Shown here: one piece after another, positions 26,856 through 34,919 of the stretch
Position numbering within the stretch: the stretch's first letter is position 1
How the letters are laid out: each line of letters opens with the position of its first letter
Assembly (NCBI GenBank): GCA_015493225.1
Contig: WGDO01000032.1
Span: forward strand, 1 to 58,234
DNA from: Patescibacteria group bacterium
GTDB lineage: Bacteria > Patescibacteriota > Minisyncoccia > Moranbacterales > DUUL01
Length of the DNA: 58,234 nucleotides
Direction of reading: 5' to 3'
Notes under the pieces: generated by a model
Database searches by the model: none
Seen by the model: only the letters and a program-made list of their open reading frames with translations
Told to the model about the DNA's origin: nothing
Position numbers and translations under genes: made by a program

Positions 26856-27569
26856 ATGCGAAACAATAAATTAGACAACAACTTACAACCATTAAAAAAT
26901 ATTTGGCAATCACGCAATATTGTTTTTTGGCTGGCTATTATTATGGCGATGATTTTTTTTGTGATTAGTGCCTTGATTCCGCCTTCCTACAAATCATTGT
27001 CCACCATAGCCGTCAATCAATCCCGAACAGTTGGTTTAGATGCTTACCGAGAGGCGAAATCATCAGAGTTTATTGCTCGTTCTATTAAAGAAATGGTTAT
27101 AGCCAATTCTTTTATGCAAACAGTCATCAATGACGATAATATTCATTGGGAAAAAATAAGTAAAGAAAAAAGTCAAGATAAAAAAATCAAGTTATGGAAA
27201 AAGAAAATAAAAGTTACCATTGTGCCCAACACTGGGATTGTGCATATTTTAGTATACACAAATGACAGAGAGCTATCTAAAGCCATAAATGCAAAAATAA
27301 TAAATACCCTAAAAGATAAGGAGCTAGTCTTTTTTTCAAAAAAAGGAATTAATTTAAATGTTATTGATGAACCTTATTATTTTTATAAACCGGCTTTTCC
27401 AAATTTAATTCTCAATACTTTGTTAGGATTTGTTTTTGGAGGAATGTTTGCGATTATTTTAATTTTGTTAAGTGACGATGAAAAATCAAAAATATCTTCC
27501 CCAATAATCAATCTTGGAGTAAATAAAAAACAAAAATATATAAAAATAAAAGATGAAGATTTAAATTAG
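26856..27569 (+). CDS. Wzz-like membrane protein
   Basis: A 237-residue protein with helices at about 22-43 and 185-206 and an outer domain that begins PPSYKSLSTIAV, a common Wzz start. The cytoplasmic tail is about 30 residues. Its stop shares four bases with the convergent O-antigen ligase gene, so the two transcripts overlap tail to tail without an obvious terminator. Confidence 0.62.
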   Translation: MRNNKLDNNLQPLKNIWQSRNIVFWLAIIMAMIFFVISALIPPSYKSLSTIAVNQSRTVGLDAYREAKSSEFIARSIKEMVIANSFMQTVINDDNIHWEKISKEKSQDKKIKLWKKKIKVTIVPNTGIVHILVYTNDRELSKAINAKIINTLKDKELVFFSKKGINLNVIDEPYYFYKPAFPNLILNTLLGFVFGGMFAIILILLSDDEKSKISSPIINLGVNKKQKYIKIKDEDLN

Positions 27570-28957
27570 ATTTTATTTTTATTATTTACCGCCAACCAAC
27601 CAGCCAGAAGAGACCAGGTAAACAGGTGAATAAAATTACCTTCGTAATAAGATTCAACGGTACTAATTATGGTCAAAGAAACAAGAAGGGCGATGGCTCC
27701 CCAACTTATAATTAAATAAGAAGCTTTATTGGGACTTCTGCTGGATGTAATTTGCAAATGAGTTTTAATAATTTGATAATAAAAACTAAAAATTAAAACC
27801 AAATATAAAACAACACCCAATAAGCCATTTTCGACGGAGAAAAATACTAAGTCATCATGAGGATTTTCCGTACCATTGGCTGATTCTTTGGCATCATTAA
27901 TTATTTTTGGGAAACTGCCTGCCCCATAGCCAAAAAAAGGTTTCTCAACAAATTTACGTCTGCTCAGATACCAAATATTTTCTCGGGCGTACATAGAGTC
28001 AAACATAGTATGATTAGTGAAGCCTTCAATTCTATTTTTAGTCGGTTCAAAGGATAACAGTAAAGGAATTAATAATACCGTTAAAAAAATACCAACCATT
28101 ACCAACTTTTTCTTTTGCAGAGAAAAAATTCCTAGAAAAATTATAAAGCCAAGCCAAGCAGAACGAGAAAAAGTCATAATAAATATAGGCATAGCTAGAA
28201 ATAAATAGCTCAATAATAGCCAAATATATTTTTTAATATTTTGTTTCTGAAAGTGAAATAGTAAAATAATTGCTGAGGCTATGGTTATTAACAAAAAACT
28301 TCCCAATAGATTAGGACTATCAAAAGGGCCGGACACTCTTTTGATATCCAGATCACTATACTCATAAAAAATCCCTCCAAATATTTGATAATACGATAAT
28401 AGAATAGCTGGTAGAGAAAGCGTTATTAAAAAAGTCACTAAATGATAAAAGGATTTAATATTTTTAATAAGAGTATAAGTGGTTAAAAATAAAAAAAACA
28501 AAACCAAATAAAAACTAAGTTGGATATATTTATCATCCCCCTGGGACCATAGTACTGAAAGACAGAAATATCCAAGGGTCAAGAGAATTATTTTTGCATT
28601 GGGAATAATCTTTAACTTAGCTTTTTTTTTCCAAAGGATTAATCCGGAAAATAAAGTTATTAGAGAGAAACCAATTATTCTTGGGTCAATGGCATAAAAA
28701 GAAAACGATAGATTGGTTTGACTTTGGTAAACCTGACCGATGATAGATAAATTTTGCAAGAGAAAGAAAACGGGCAATAAAAGTAGGGATACAAAAAAAG
28801 CATAATCAATCTTTAAAAGAGCTACCAAAAAAACACCTATTAATATTGCATCAATAAAAATGGTGTCCATAATCAGTTTATAATCAGTACTGAAAAGTGA
28901 AATAATAAGATGGTAACTAAGGCCACCAATTAATATTAAAAAGAAATACTTTTTCAT
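27566..28957 (-). CDS. O-antigen ligase/polymerase (Wzy_C) family protein
   Basis: A 463-residue membrane protein with about 11-12 helices. The Wzy_C region contains FSRSAWLGF and, in the large periplasmic loop, FGYGAGSFP and ENPHDDLVFFSVENG, matching the catalytic Arg and His regions of WaaL ligases. It would join or polymerise glycan repeat units on the outer face. It is convergent with the Wzz-like operon whose products would control the same polymer. No Shine-Dalgarno sequence. Confidence 0.85.
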   Translation of the reverse strand: MKKYFFLILIGGLSYHLIISLFSTDYKLIMDTIFIDAILIGVFLVALLKIDYAFFVSLLLLPVFFLLQNLSIIGQVYQSQTNLSFSFYAIDPRIIGFSLITLFSGLILWKKKAKLKIIPNAKIILLTLGYFCLSVLWSQGDDKYIQLSFYLVLFFLFLTTYTLIKNIKSFYHLVTFLITLSLPAILLSYYQIFGGIFYEYSDLDIKRVSGPFDSPNLLGSFLLITIASAIILLFHFQKQNIKKYIWLLLSYLFLAMPIFIMTFSRSAWLGFIIFLGIFSLQKKKLVMVGIFLTVLLIPLLLSFEPTKNRIEGFTNHTMFDSMYARENIWYLSRRKFVEKPFFGYGAGSFPKIINDAKESANGTENPHDDLVFFSVENGLLGVVLYLVLIFSFYYQIIKTHLQITSSRSPNKASYLIISWGAIALLVSLTIISTVESYYEGNFIHLFTWSLLAGWLAVNNKNKI

Positions 28958-28980
28958 TGTTTAAGTTTAAAAATTTCTTG

Positions 28981-29040
28981 GTTTACCCCCTGCGTAAAGG
29001 GGGCCAAATTTTCTCAATTACTTTTATTTGACAACACAGT
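28981..29040. repeat. Half copy of the C-run/AAATTTTCTC hairpin repeat
   Basis: TACCCCCTGCGTAAAGGGGG is followed by CAAATTTTCTC and TTACTTTTATTTGACAAC, one complete arm of the hairpin element at 55660 without its partner. Confidence 0.6.
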
Positions 29041-29068
29041 GTCAATGCTTTTTTATATGACCCAAGAA

Positions 29069-30073
29069 TTAAACCAGCCCCAATAATTCTAGCCTAAGAG
29101 CATCAACATTCTCCGGATGTTTAAGCTCTGCAATAGCTGCCTGTACTTTTTTGGCTAAAGCTTTTCTTTTTAGAGGATTGCCTTTCATATAAAATTGGAC
29201 ACTGCGAGTATAACCAAAATTTATGGTATCAAAGCCAAACTTCTCATAGTTTTTGATAAAGTCTGGTAGCTCATCTAGGTTTCGCAAAAGCAAAGTCATA
29301 TGACCAATAATATTTAAATCTGTCCCCAGGAGTTCTTTTTGCTTTTTAATCTTTTGAATATTTTCCAAAACCCGCTCCCAATTAGAACCACGATTAATGG
29401 CTTCGTGAGTTTCTTTAGTAGAGGCATTAAGAGAGATATGTACAAACTCCGAATGACGAGCAATCTTTTCCGCCCAAATATCATTAACCAAAGTGCAATT
29501 GGTTATCAGGTTTATTTTTTTACCCTGGGAGGTGGCATGATCAAAAAATTGGTTAGCTTCTTTTATAAATAAAGATTCACCACCCTGGGAGTCAATAGAT
29601 TCAAAAGGGCGAAGGTCAATATTTTTTTTCATTACATCCATACTCAGTACTTGCTTGGCATTGCTATTTTGATGACACATCACACAGTTAAGATTACATT
29701 TTTCCGAGAATAACATTCTTAATTTTTTCATTTTGCCATAATCAGCTTTTGGTTTTTTGTTAAAATCCGGCTTGATTTTATCTTTCTTTAAAAGACGACA
29801 ATTTTTGTAACATTTCAATTTTCCATTTAAAGAATCCCGACGCATTTGTTGGTAGGTTTCACTGTTACAAATTTCCGTTAGGGTATTGTGATATAAATTA
29901 CCAACTTCCTGGGGTCGTTCACAGCAAGGGAAAACAGCTCCGTCTTCCACAATAAAAAACTCTTCCCATAATTTAGGGCAAAAAGTATGTTTAGTTGGTT
30001 TAGTATCTTCTTTGAAATTATGCTCCAACTCCTCAGCAAAAGAAGTGGAACAATTTGTGGTACATTTTGACAT
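29069..30073 (-). CDS. Radical SAM protein with N-terminal SPASM/twitch-like Cys cluster
   Basis: A 334-residue iron-sulfur enzyme. The SAM-cluster motif is CNLNCVMC (about residue 130). Before it lies a Cys-rich stretch (FCPKLWEEFFIVEDGAVFPCCERP and CYKNC), like the auxiliary-cluster SPASM/twitch region, which is more often found C-terminal. QGGESLF and the INLITNCTLV strand fit the partial TIM barrel. Enzymes of this type modify peptides or envelope molecules; no small substrate gene is evident beside it. No Shine-Dalgarno sequence. Confidence 0.85.
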   Translation of the reverse strand: MSKCTTNCSTSFAEELEHNFKEDTKPTKHTFCPKLWEEFFIVEDGAVFPCCERPQEVGNLYHNTLTEICNSETYQQMRRDSLNGKLKCYKNCRLLKKDKIKPDFNKKPKADYGKMKKLRMLFSEKCNLNCVMCHQNSNAKQVLSMDVMKKNIDLRPFESIDSQGGESLFIKEANQFFDHATSQGKKINLITNCTLVNDIWAEKIARHSEFVHISLNASTKETHEAINRGSNWERVLENIQKIKKQKELLGTDLNIIGHMTLLLRNLDELPDFIKNYEKFGFDTINFGYTRSVQFYMKGNPLKRKALAKKVQAAIAELKHPENVDALRLELLGLV

Positions 30074-30084
30074 AAGCTTAATAA

Positions 30085-30235
30085 ATTTTAAATTTTAAGT
30101 TTTAAATTTTAATTCAATTATTTTATTTTTAAATTTTTAAATGAATATTGTTATTTTAAATATTTATTCTAGAGCCTTTAATCATTTATTAATTTAAAAT
30201 TGAATTAAAATTTACAAATTACAAATTAAAATTAT
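30085..30235. repeat. AT-rich dispersed repeat, divergent copy
   Basis: Ends rich in TTTAAATTTTAATTCAATT and its complement, with AAATTTACAAATTACAAATT at the right, as in the elements at 2432 and 17196. The middle is different. Confidence 0.55.
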
Positions 30236-30266
30236 GTAAGACATATTATAATAACACACTTCTAAT

Positions 30267-30307
30267 AAAAAAGCAACCCCCAGCACCGATAATACAAGTG
30301 CTGAGGG
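30267..30307 (-). terminator. Intrinsic terminator (minus strand)
   Basis: CCCTCAGCAC and GTGCTGGGGG form a 10-bp stem on the minus strand, followed by TTGC and six Ts. It ends the transcript of the secreted protein gene just upstream. Confidence 0.85.
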
Positions 30308-30325
30308 CGAGACCGAGGTCCCTGG

Positions 30326-30925
30326 TTAGTCGCAGGACCTAAGCCATGGCCCGAAGACCATATCCGGTTCCCAATTTTTTGTTGGGATTGGAGGGGTAGG
30401 CCTGCTAATTAAAGTAATAATATTGCCCCAAGCTTCTCCCTTGGTCGGAGGACACTGTTTGCCAATATTATCATAGCAACGAATGCCTACGTGGCCCCAT
30501 TGGCCATCTTTTTCTCCAGGGTGAGAAGTCTTGTCTGTTCTCCATGCCACGGAGAAATTTACATCTTGCTTGGTGGAGCAAATAGGAATACCTTTTGCAA
30601 TTTTCTCTTCGACTTTTTTTGGGTCTCTGGCAGGAGCATTTTGAAAAGAAACCCAAACAAGTTTTCCGTCTGCTCGTTGAACCTGTGCCCACACTTTTTT
30701 GTCTCCTGCACTTCCCCAGGCATTTTCCGGCACAGGGTGTATCCAGGTTGACGAAGTGGCTTTTTTTGCCACAGTTGAATTTTTAACCCACGGGGGAGTT
30801 TTCGTTACCCCGTGGATAACCTGCATTTTTACCTCCCGTGGAGCAATTGGTTGCTCTGCAACAGCAAAGGTGGTTATGCCCAGAATAATAAACAGGACAG
30901 ATAATAATACCGTAATCTTTTTCAT
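30326..30925 (-). CDS. Secreted protein of unknown function
   Basis: A 199-residue protein with a clear signal peptide (MKKITVLLSVLFIILGITTFAVA), cleaved around residue 23. The mature part has four to five Cys (ICSTKQ, IRCYDN, QCPPTK, RSCD), compatible with disulfides, and several Trp-rich segments. No family is recognised. Expression signals are strong: GGAGG before the start, a TTGACA/TACAAT promoter and a perfect terminator. It is visibly GC-richer than neighbouring genes. Together with the next gene it looks like an acquired secreted-protein pair. Confidence 0.75.
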   Translation of the reverse strand: MKKITVLLSVLFIILGITTFAVAEQPIAPREVKMQVIHGVTKTPPWVKNSTVAKKATSSTWIHPVPENAWGSAGDKKVWAQVQRADGKLVWVSFQNAPARDPKKVEEKIAKGIPICSTKQDVNFSVAWRTDKTSHPGEKDGQWGHVGIRCYDNIGKQCPPTKGEAWGNIITLISRPTPPIPTKNWEPDMVFGPWLRSCD

Positions 30926-31019
30926 CTTTTTTCCTCCAAAGAATTGATGAAAATAATCTTTTCCCCTCTATCACCCGACAGCAACAACGCTGACGGAGAG
31001 GGGAGTTAATGTACAAACT

Positions 31020-31044
31020 CTCAGTGACTTGCAATATCACTGAG
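31020..31044 (-). promoter_or_regulatory. 5' stem-loop of the secreted-protein mRNA
   Basis: CTCAGTGA pairs with TCACTGAG at the predicted transcript start. The upstream secreted-protein mRNA begins with a similar CTCAGTAAT stem-loop (31788-31806). It may stabilise the 5' end or serve as the end of the preceding transcript. Confidence 0.5.
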
Positions 31045-31051
31045 ATATTTT

Positions 31052-31081
31052 ATTGTATCACCTTGACAAAACTTGTCAAGG
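31052..31081 (-). promoter_or_regulatory. Promoter with palindromic -35 (possible operator)
   Basis: On the minus strand TTGACA and TACAAT have a 16-base spacer. The -35 is embedded in the palindrome CCTTGACAA-AAC-TTGTCAAGG. Nearly the same palindrome overlaps the promoter of the toxin-antitoxin pair at 32730. Confidence 0.65.
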
Positions 31082-31095
31082 AGATATTAGGAAAA

Positions 31096-31746
31096 TCAGT
31101 AATGTCCAACAAACTGATTTCCGTAGATATCCCCATTATTTCCAGGTGTGCCTGGCGGGGGAAGTTGCATTGAGGTTATGACCTGATTAAGTCCAGGCCA
31201 TTCGTTCTCTGTTGCCCAGCTCCGCTCGTCGTAGCTGGTAACTAGGATATGCCAAGCATCGGCATACCAAGCCACCGCTACGGAATACCTGTAATTTTTT
31301 TTGTGGTACTTTGAAATACTGCGATACACCACAATCCGATCAGGGTCAACAAACCCTTTAAACAGATAATGACCAGCAGGCTTTTGATAAACCTCCCAAT
31401 CCTCCTGACCAGGGATTCTACGTGCCCAAGATAATAAGGATTGATATTCACCTATCACCTGATAAATCTTAGTCCAATTTTCCTTTTCGGGCTTAGAAAG
31501 ACCCGAATAGGAAGTAATCACGGTTCTAGCGATACCGTGATACTTTACTAACATCACAGTATAATCATATCCCTTCGAATGATGATCGGTTTTTTCCCTG
31601 AAAATCGGCGTTCGACTGCCAGCCTGAATTGCCGGCATAAAGATTACAAAATTGTTTCCAGCCTGGGCCATTCGTACTGACATGACCCCAAACAGTATAG
31701 TTCCCCCAAATACAAATATCAGGAGGAATAAAGCTAGTTTTCTCAT
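31096..31746 (-). CDS. Secreted protein of unknown function
   Basis: A 216-residue protein with an N-terminal signal segment (LALFLLIFVFGGTILFGV, cleavage likely after AQA near residue 29). The mature domain is rich in Tyr and Trp (YSVAVAWYADAWHILVTSY) and ends in a Gly/Pro/Asn tail. No cysteines and no known family are seen. AGAGGTG precedes the start, with promoter TTGACT-N16-TATGAT. It is adjacent to and codirectional with another secreted orphan; both may be surface or host-interaction factors. Confidence 0.72.
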   Translation of the reverse strand: MRKLALFLLIFVFGGTILFGVMSVRMAQAGNNFVIFMPAIQAGSRTPIFREKTDHHSKGYDYTVMLVKYHGIARTVITSYSGLSKPEKENWTKIYQVIGEYQSLLSWARRIPGQEDWEVYQKPAGHYLFKGFVDPDRIVVYRSISKYHKKNYRYSVAVAWYADAWHILVTSYDERSWATENEWPGLNQVITSMQLPPPGTPGNNGDIYGNQFVGHY

Positions 31747-31787
31747 AACGCACCTCTTTCTTTTTTGAATTTTTTATATGAACATCC

Positions 31788-31806
31788 CAGTAATCCTGCA
31801 TTACTG
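31788..31806 (-). promoter_or_regulatory. 5' stem-loop of the second secreted-protein mRNA
   Basis: CAGTAAT pairs with ATTACTG just after the predicted start. It parallels the stem-loop at 31020-31044. Confidence 0.5.
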
Positions 31807-31816
31807 AGAATGCTTA

Positions 31817-31844
31817 ATCATAGCATAAAAATAGAAAAAGTCAA
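31817..31844 (-). promoter_or_regulatory. Promoter of the 31746 secreted-protein gene
   Basis: Minus-strand TTGACT and TATGAT with a 16-base spacer, about 65 bases upstream of the start codon. Confidence 0.65.
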
Positions 31845-31919
31845 GGGTTTTTGACATAATCCGGTGTGCTTTTAGACAAATAATAAAGTAATTTTTATAA
31901 AAAAAGCAACTAAAAAACT

Positions 31920-31985
31920 ATTTCTTAAAAACCCCCCAAAATCTTCGTCCCTCAGATTTTGACCCCCTTTACACAGGGGGTGGGA
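31920..31985. repeat. C-run repeat with short hairpin
   Basis: AAAACCCCCC, CAAAATCT/AGATTTTG and ACCCCCTTTACACAGGGGGT match the frame of the elements at 40885 and 55660, with a shorter central hairpin. The rest of the 31845-32089 gap holds no gene. Confidence 0.6.
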
Positions 31986-32089
31986 GAAGTTGGTTTTTGG
32001 TTGAAAAATTGTGGGGAGGTGGTATACTTTGGGTAGTGTGGAAATGAGACTGTTTAAAAATTTTCGCAAGAATTAAACTATATAAATAA

Positions 32090-32698
32090 ATGAATTGTTG
32101 TAAAAAAATACGAGAAGTATTGAGTAAAAAAATAATCAAATTACTATTGTCTGCGACATTGATTGGGGGCTTGTTTTTTATAGTTGTTATTAGTACACAA
32201 AAACTAAAAGAATTTATTGTTATTAAAAAAGACGAGGTGATTAAAGAAAGTCTAAATGTGGCTGATGATTATATTAAACAAGAGCAAGAGGGAGATTTTA
32301 ACAAATTAAAAAACAAAATTCTCCAAAGTAAGAAAGATGTGGTCGAACTAGATGATTTGTTAACCAAAATAAATAAAAGACGTTGGTTATATTTAACACC
32401 GAAGGAAAAAGACGCTTTGCTGGATACTTCTTGGAAGCTGGAAAAAGATTCTCTAAGAATAGGAAATACCATAATGGTTCATTATAATGATTTGTCTGTT
32501 AATTTATATCCTCGGCGAGATGAAGAAATTATAAAAAAAAGAGAAGAATATTGGGCAATGCAAAAATTGATGGAAAGAACGGTTAGAGATGTGGAAAGAT
32601 TGGTTTACACTCCTCGTCCAAGCAAATGGCAAATGAAAAAACTGGAAGAAAATTTGAAAGAGATTAAAAATAAAATTAACAAAATATCAGTGGAATGA
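32090..32698 (+). CDS. Membrane-anchored helical protein, unknown
   Basis: A 202-residue protein with one N-terminal transmembrane helix (about residues 18-40, LLLSATLIGGLFFIVVI) and a long, charged, mostly helical outer region with Lys/Glu/Leu heptad-like spacing. No family is recognised. No Shine-Dalgarno sequence. Confidence 0.6.
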   Translation: MNCCKKIREVLSKKIIKLLLSATLIGGLFFIVVISTQKLKEFIVIKKDEVIKESLNVADDYIKQEQEGDFNKLKNKILQSKKDVVELDDLLTKINKRRWLYLTPKEKDALLDTSWKLEKDSLRIGNTIMVHYNDLSVNLYPRRDEEIIKKREEYWAMQKLMERTVRDVERLVYTPRPSKWQMKKLEENLKEIKNKINKISVE

Positions 32699-32729
32699 AT
32701 TTTGTTTTGAAATAAATATTATCATATCA

Positions 32730-32758
32730 TTGACAAAGTTTGTCAAGAAAAATATACT
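32730..32758 (+). promoter_or_regulatory. Promoter and palindromic operator of the toxin-antitoxin operon
   Basis: TTGACA and TATACT with a 17-base spacer. The -35 is part of the perfect palindrome TTGACAAAGTTTGTCAA (8+1+8). This suggests autorepression, as is usual for toxin-antitoxin operons. Confidence 0.75.
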
Positions 32759-32784
32759 ATAAGTATAAAAATAAAATACATTTT

Positions 32785-33087
32785 ATGAGCAAAGAAGAAA
32801 TTAAAAAAGCTATTTTAAAAAATATCCAAAACAATGAATTCAAAGATGACATTAAAAGTGTTTCATTATTTGGGTCATATGTTTATAACAAAGAAACCAA
32901 GAATAGCGATGTAGATATTTTAATAAGTTTTCATCCACAAGCAACCGTGGGGTTTTTTAAGTTGGCTAAAATAAAAAAAAGTTTAGAAGACTCTATCAAG
33001 AGAGATGTAGACTTAATTACTCCTGAGGCTTTAAGTCAATATTTCAAGCAAGATGTAATTAACAATGTCGAACAAATTTATGCTTAG
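32785..33087 (+). CDS. mntA: MntA-type nucleotidyltransferase antitoxin
   Basis: A 100-residue minimal nucleotidyltransferase. The catalytic GSYVYNKETKNSDVDIL has GS followed by the DxD pair. MntA antitoxins AMPylate a tyrosine of the partner HEPN toxin, silencing it. ATG (MSKEEIKK) is chosen as the start because an upstream TTG in frame lies inside the promoter. The 3' end overlaps the HEPN gene by 23 bases, typical of coupled toxin-antitoxin genes. Confidence 0.88.
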   Translation: MSKEEIKKAILKNIQNNEFKDDIKSVSLFGSYVYNKETKNSDVDILISFHPQATVGFFKLAKIKKSLEDSIKRDVDLITPEALSQYFKQDVINNVEQIYA

Positions 33088-33421
33088 TAAAAAAGATGTT
33101 GTATATTTAAAACATATTCGTGATGCAATTATAAATATTGAAAATTATTTAAAAGATTGCACCTATACTAAATTAGAAACAAATTCTATGATTCTTGATG
33201 CTGTTGTTAGAAATCTGGAAATTATTGGAGAAGCAACAAATAACCTAAGTGATGATTTTCAAAGTAGTTATTCTGAAATTATTTATTCCGACATAGTTAG
33301 TATGCGTAATTTTTTGATTCATGAATATTTTGGAGTTAATCCAAAGGTTGTTTGGGATACTTACAAGGCAGATCTGCCAACGTTGAAAAAACAAGTTTTA
33401 AATATACTACAACAAAAATAA
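33065..33421 (+). CDS. hepT: HepT-type HEPN ribonuclease toxin (DUF86)
   Basis: A 118-residue all-helical HEPN protein. The catalytic motif is RNFLIHEYF, matching Rx4HxY, in which the Tyr is the site AMPylated by MntA. Toxins of this family cleave RNA such as tRNA ends. AUG lies within the antitoxin's 3' end; a terminator follows the stop within 15 bases. Confidence 0.88.
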   Translation: MSNKFMLSKKDVVYLKHIRDAIINIENYLKDCTYTKLETNSMILDAVVRNLEIIGEATNNLSDDFQSSYSEIIYSDIVSMRNFLIHEYFGVNPKVVWDTYKADLPTLKKQVLNILQQK

Positions 33422-33434
33422 GTCGTTACAGTAA

Positions 33435-33460
33435 AACTGCCCATGCGAGGTGGTTTTTTT
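33435..33460 (+). terminator. Terminator of the HepT-MntA operon
   Basis: AACTGCC pairs with GGTGGTT (two G-T pairs), running into seven Ts. Confidence 0.7.
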
Positions 33461-33499
33461 GATATTTAAGTGTTAGTGTGGTAGTATGGTAATATAGAC

Positions 33500-33543
33500 A
33501 GTAGACTGGTAGACAGTAGATAGTAGATAGTAGATAGTAGACG
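33500..33543. repeat. Heptad microsatellite upstream of mreB
   Basis: About four and a half copies of AGTAGAT in tandem, preceded by decayed copies, ending 17 bases before mreB. It is the reverse complement of the ATCTACT array upstream of the PBP2 gene. Confidence 0.85.
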
Positions 33544-33560
33544 ATTAAATTTAAAAACTT

Positions 33561-34619
33561 ATGTTAAACAAACTATTAGGAAAATTTAGCAAAGACATTG
33601 GCATTGACCTGGGAACGGCCAATACTTTAGTTTATGTTAAAGATAAGGGTATTGTTATCAATGAGCCATCGGTGGTAGCCTTGAATAAAAAAACTGGGCA
33701 GATTTTAGCCATTGGTAAAAAAGCCAGAGAGATGGTTGGAAAAACCCCAGCCCACATTATTGTAACTAGGCCATTGGTGGACGGAGTAGTTTCTGATTTT
33801 GAGACAACAGAACAAATGCTTAAATATTTTATTGACAAGGTGCATAAGGATAGTTTTACTCTTTTACCTCGTCCCCGAGTTATAGTGGGAATTCCTTCCG
33901 GCGTTACCGAAGTAGAAAAGAGGGCGGTAATCGATGCTACTATTAATGCCGGTGCCAGGGAGGCTTATTTAATTGACGAACCCATGGCGGCAGCCATCGG
34001 AGCCCGTTTACCAGTACAGGAAGCGGCCGGAAATATGATTGTGGATATTGGCGGAGGAACGACAGAAGTGGCAGTAATTTCTCTGGGAGGAGTAGTGGTT
34101 AGCCGTAGTCTACGAATTGCCGGCGACGAAATGAACGAAGATATTATTCGCTATGCTCGCAATGAACATAATTTACTCTTGGGCGAAAGAACCGCCGAAG
34201 ACACTAAGATTGCTATTGGCAATGCCTACAAAACAGACAAGTCGGAGAGCAAGGAATCGCCAATCAGGGGAAGAGATTTAATCAGTGGCTTGCCGAAAGA
34301 AATTTATATAACGGACGACGAGGCTCGCAAGGCAATATCCCGCTCCATTAAAGTAATCATTAACAATGTTAAATCTGCCGTAGAGGAATCTCCGCCAGAG
34401 TTAGTGGGAGAGATTATGCAGAAGGGAATTATTTTGGCCGGTGGTGGTGGATTGATTGGAGGACTAGATAAACTAATTTCTGAACAAACAGAAATGCCCG
34501 TGCATAAAATGGAAGACCCTTTAACCGCCGTAGTCAGAGGGATTGGAATGGTTCTAGAAAATTTAGATTCTCTAAAGGAAGTCTTGATTGAAACGGGGGA
34601 TGAGAAGAAAATAAAGTAG
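33561..34619 (+). CDS. mreB: Rod-shape actin homolog MreB
   Basis: A 352-residue bacterial actin that organises elongation-mode peptidoglycan synthesis at the membrane. Phosphate-1 loop GIDLGTANTLVYVKDKG, phosphate-2 MIVDIGGGTTEVAVISLGG and adenosine motif ILAGGGGLIGGLD are intact, and the length is typical. It heads the cluster mreB-mreC-mreD-PBP2. It has no Shine-Dalgarno sequence but is preceded by a heptad repeat. Confidence 0.96.
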   Translation: MLNKLLGKFSKDIGIDLGTANTLVYVKDKGIVINEPSVVALNKKTGQILAIGKKAREMVGKTPAHIIVTRPLVDGVVSDFETTEQMLKYFIDKVHKDSFTLLPRPRVIVGIPSGVTEVEKRAVIDATINAGAREAYLIDEPMAAAIGARLPVQEAAGNMIVDIGGGTTEVAVISLGGVVVSRSLRIAGDEMNEDIIRYARNEHNLLLGERTAEDTKIAIGNAYKTDKSESKESPIRGRDLISGLPKEIYITDDEARKAISRSIKVIINNVKSAVEESPPELVGEIMQKGIILAGGGGLIGGLDKLISEQTEMPVHKMEDPLTAVVRGIGMVLENLDSLKEVLIETGDEKKIK

Positions 34620-34639
34620 ATATAGAGTAGGCTATAAAT

Positions 34640-34905
34640 CAGTAGTTCCCCTCCTTTTTAAAGGAGGGGTTAGGGGTGGATTTTCTTTAGTTTCCCCCCT
34701 TTGTAAAGGAGGGGTTAGGGGTGGATTTAGTTTTAAAAAATTCTTAAAATCCCCCCTCAATCCCCCATTTACAAAGGGGGGAAGCTACAGAAATTTCCCC
34801 TCAATCCCCCCCTACAAAGGGGGGAAGCTAATGAATAATCCCCTCTCTATAATAAAAAAGGGGAAAGCTGGAAAACAAACCTCTTTCTACGCAGGGGGTA
34901 TAGCT
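34640..34905. repeat. Block of five or more C-run hairpin repeats
   Basis: Tandem and inverted copies of CCCCTCCTTT/AAAGGAGGGG with TTAGGGGTGGATTT, then of AATCCCCCCTCAATCCCCC with a GGGGGGAAGCTA end, fill the mreB-mreC gap. Nothing else is visible there. Confidence 0.85.
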
Positions 34906-34919
34906 AAATTAAAAATTCC

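Noticed and set aside
30471-31040. Several 60-85 codon frames on both strands over the secreted-protein gene
   Set aside because: They overlap a gene with signal peptide, promoter, ribosome-binding site and terminator; the GC-richer composition simply leaves more frames open.
32740-32784. Upstream TTG start of the antitoxin gene
   Set aside because: The TTG lies between the -35 and -10 boxes of the operon promoter, so it cannot be in the mRNA.
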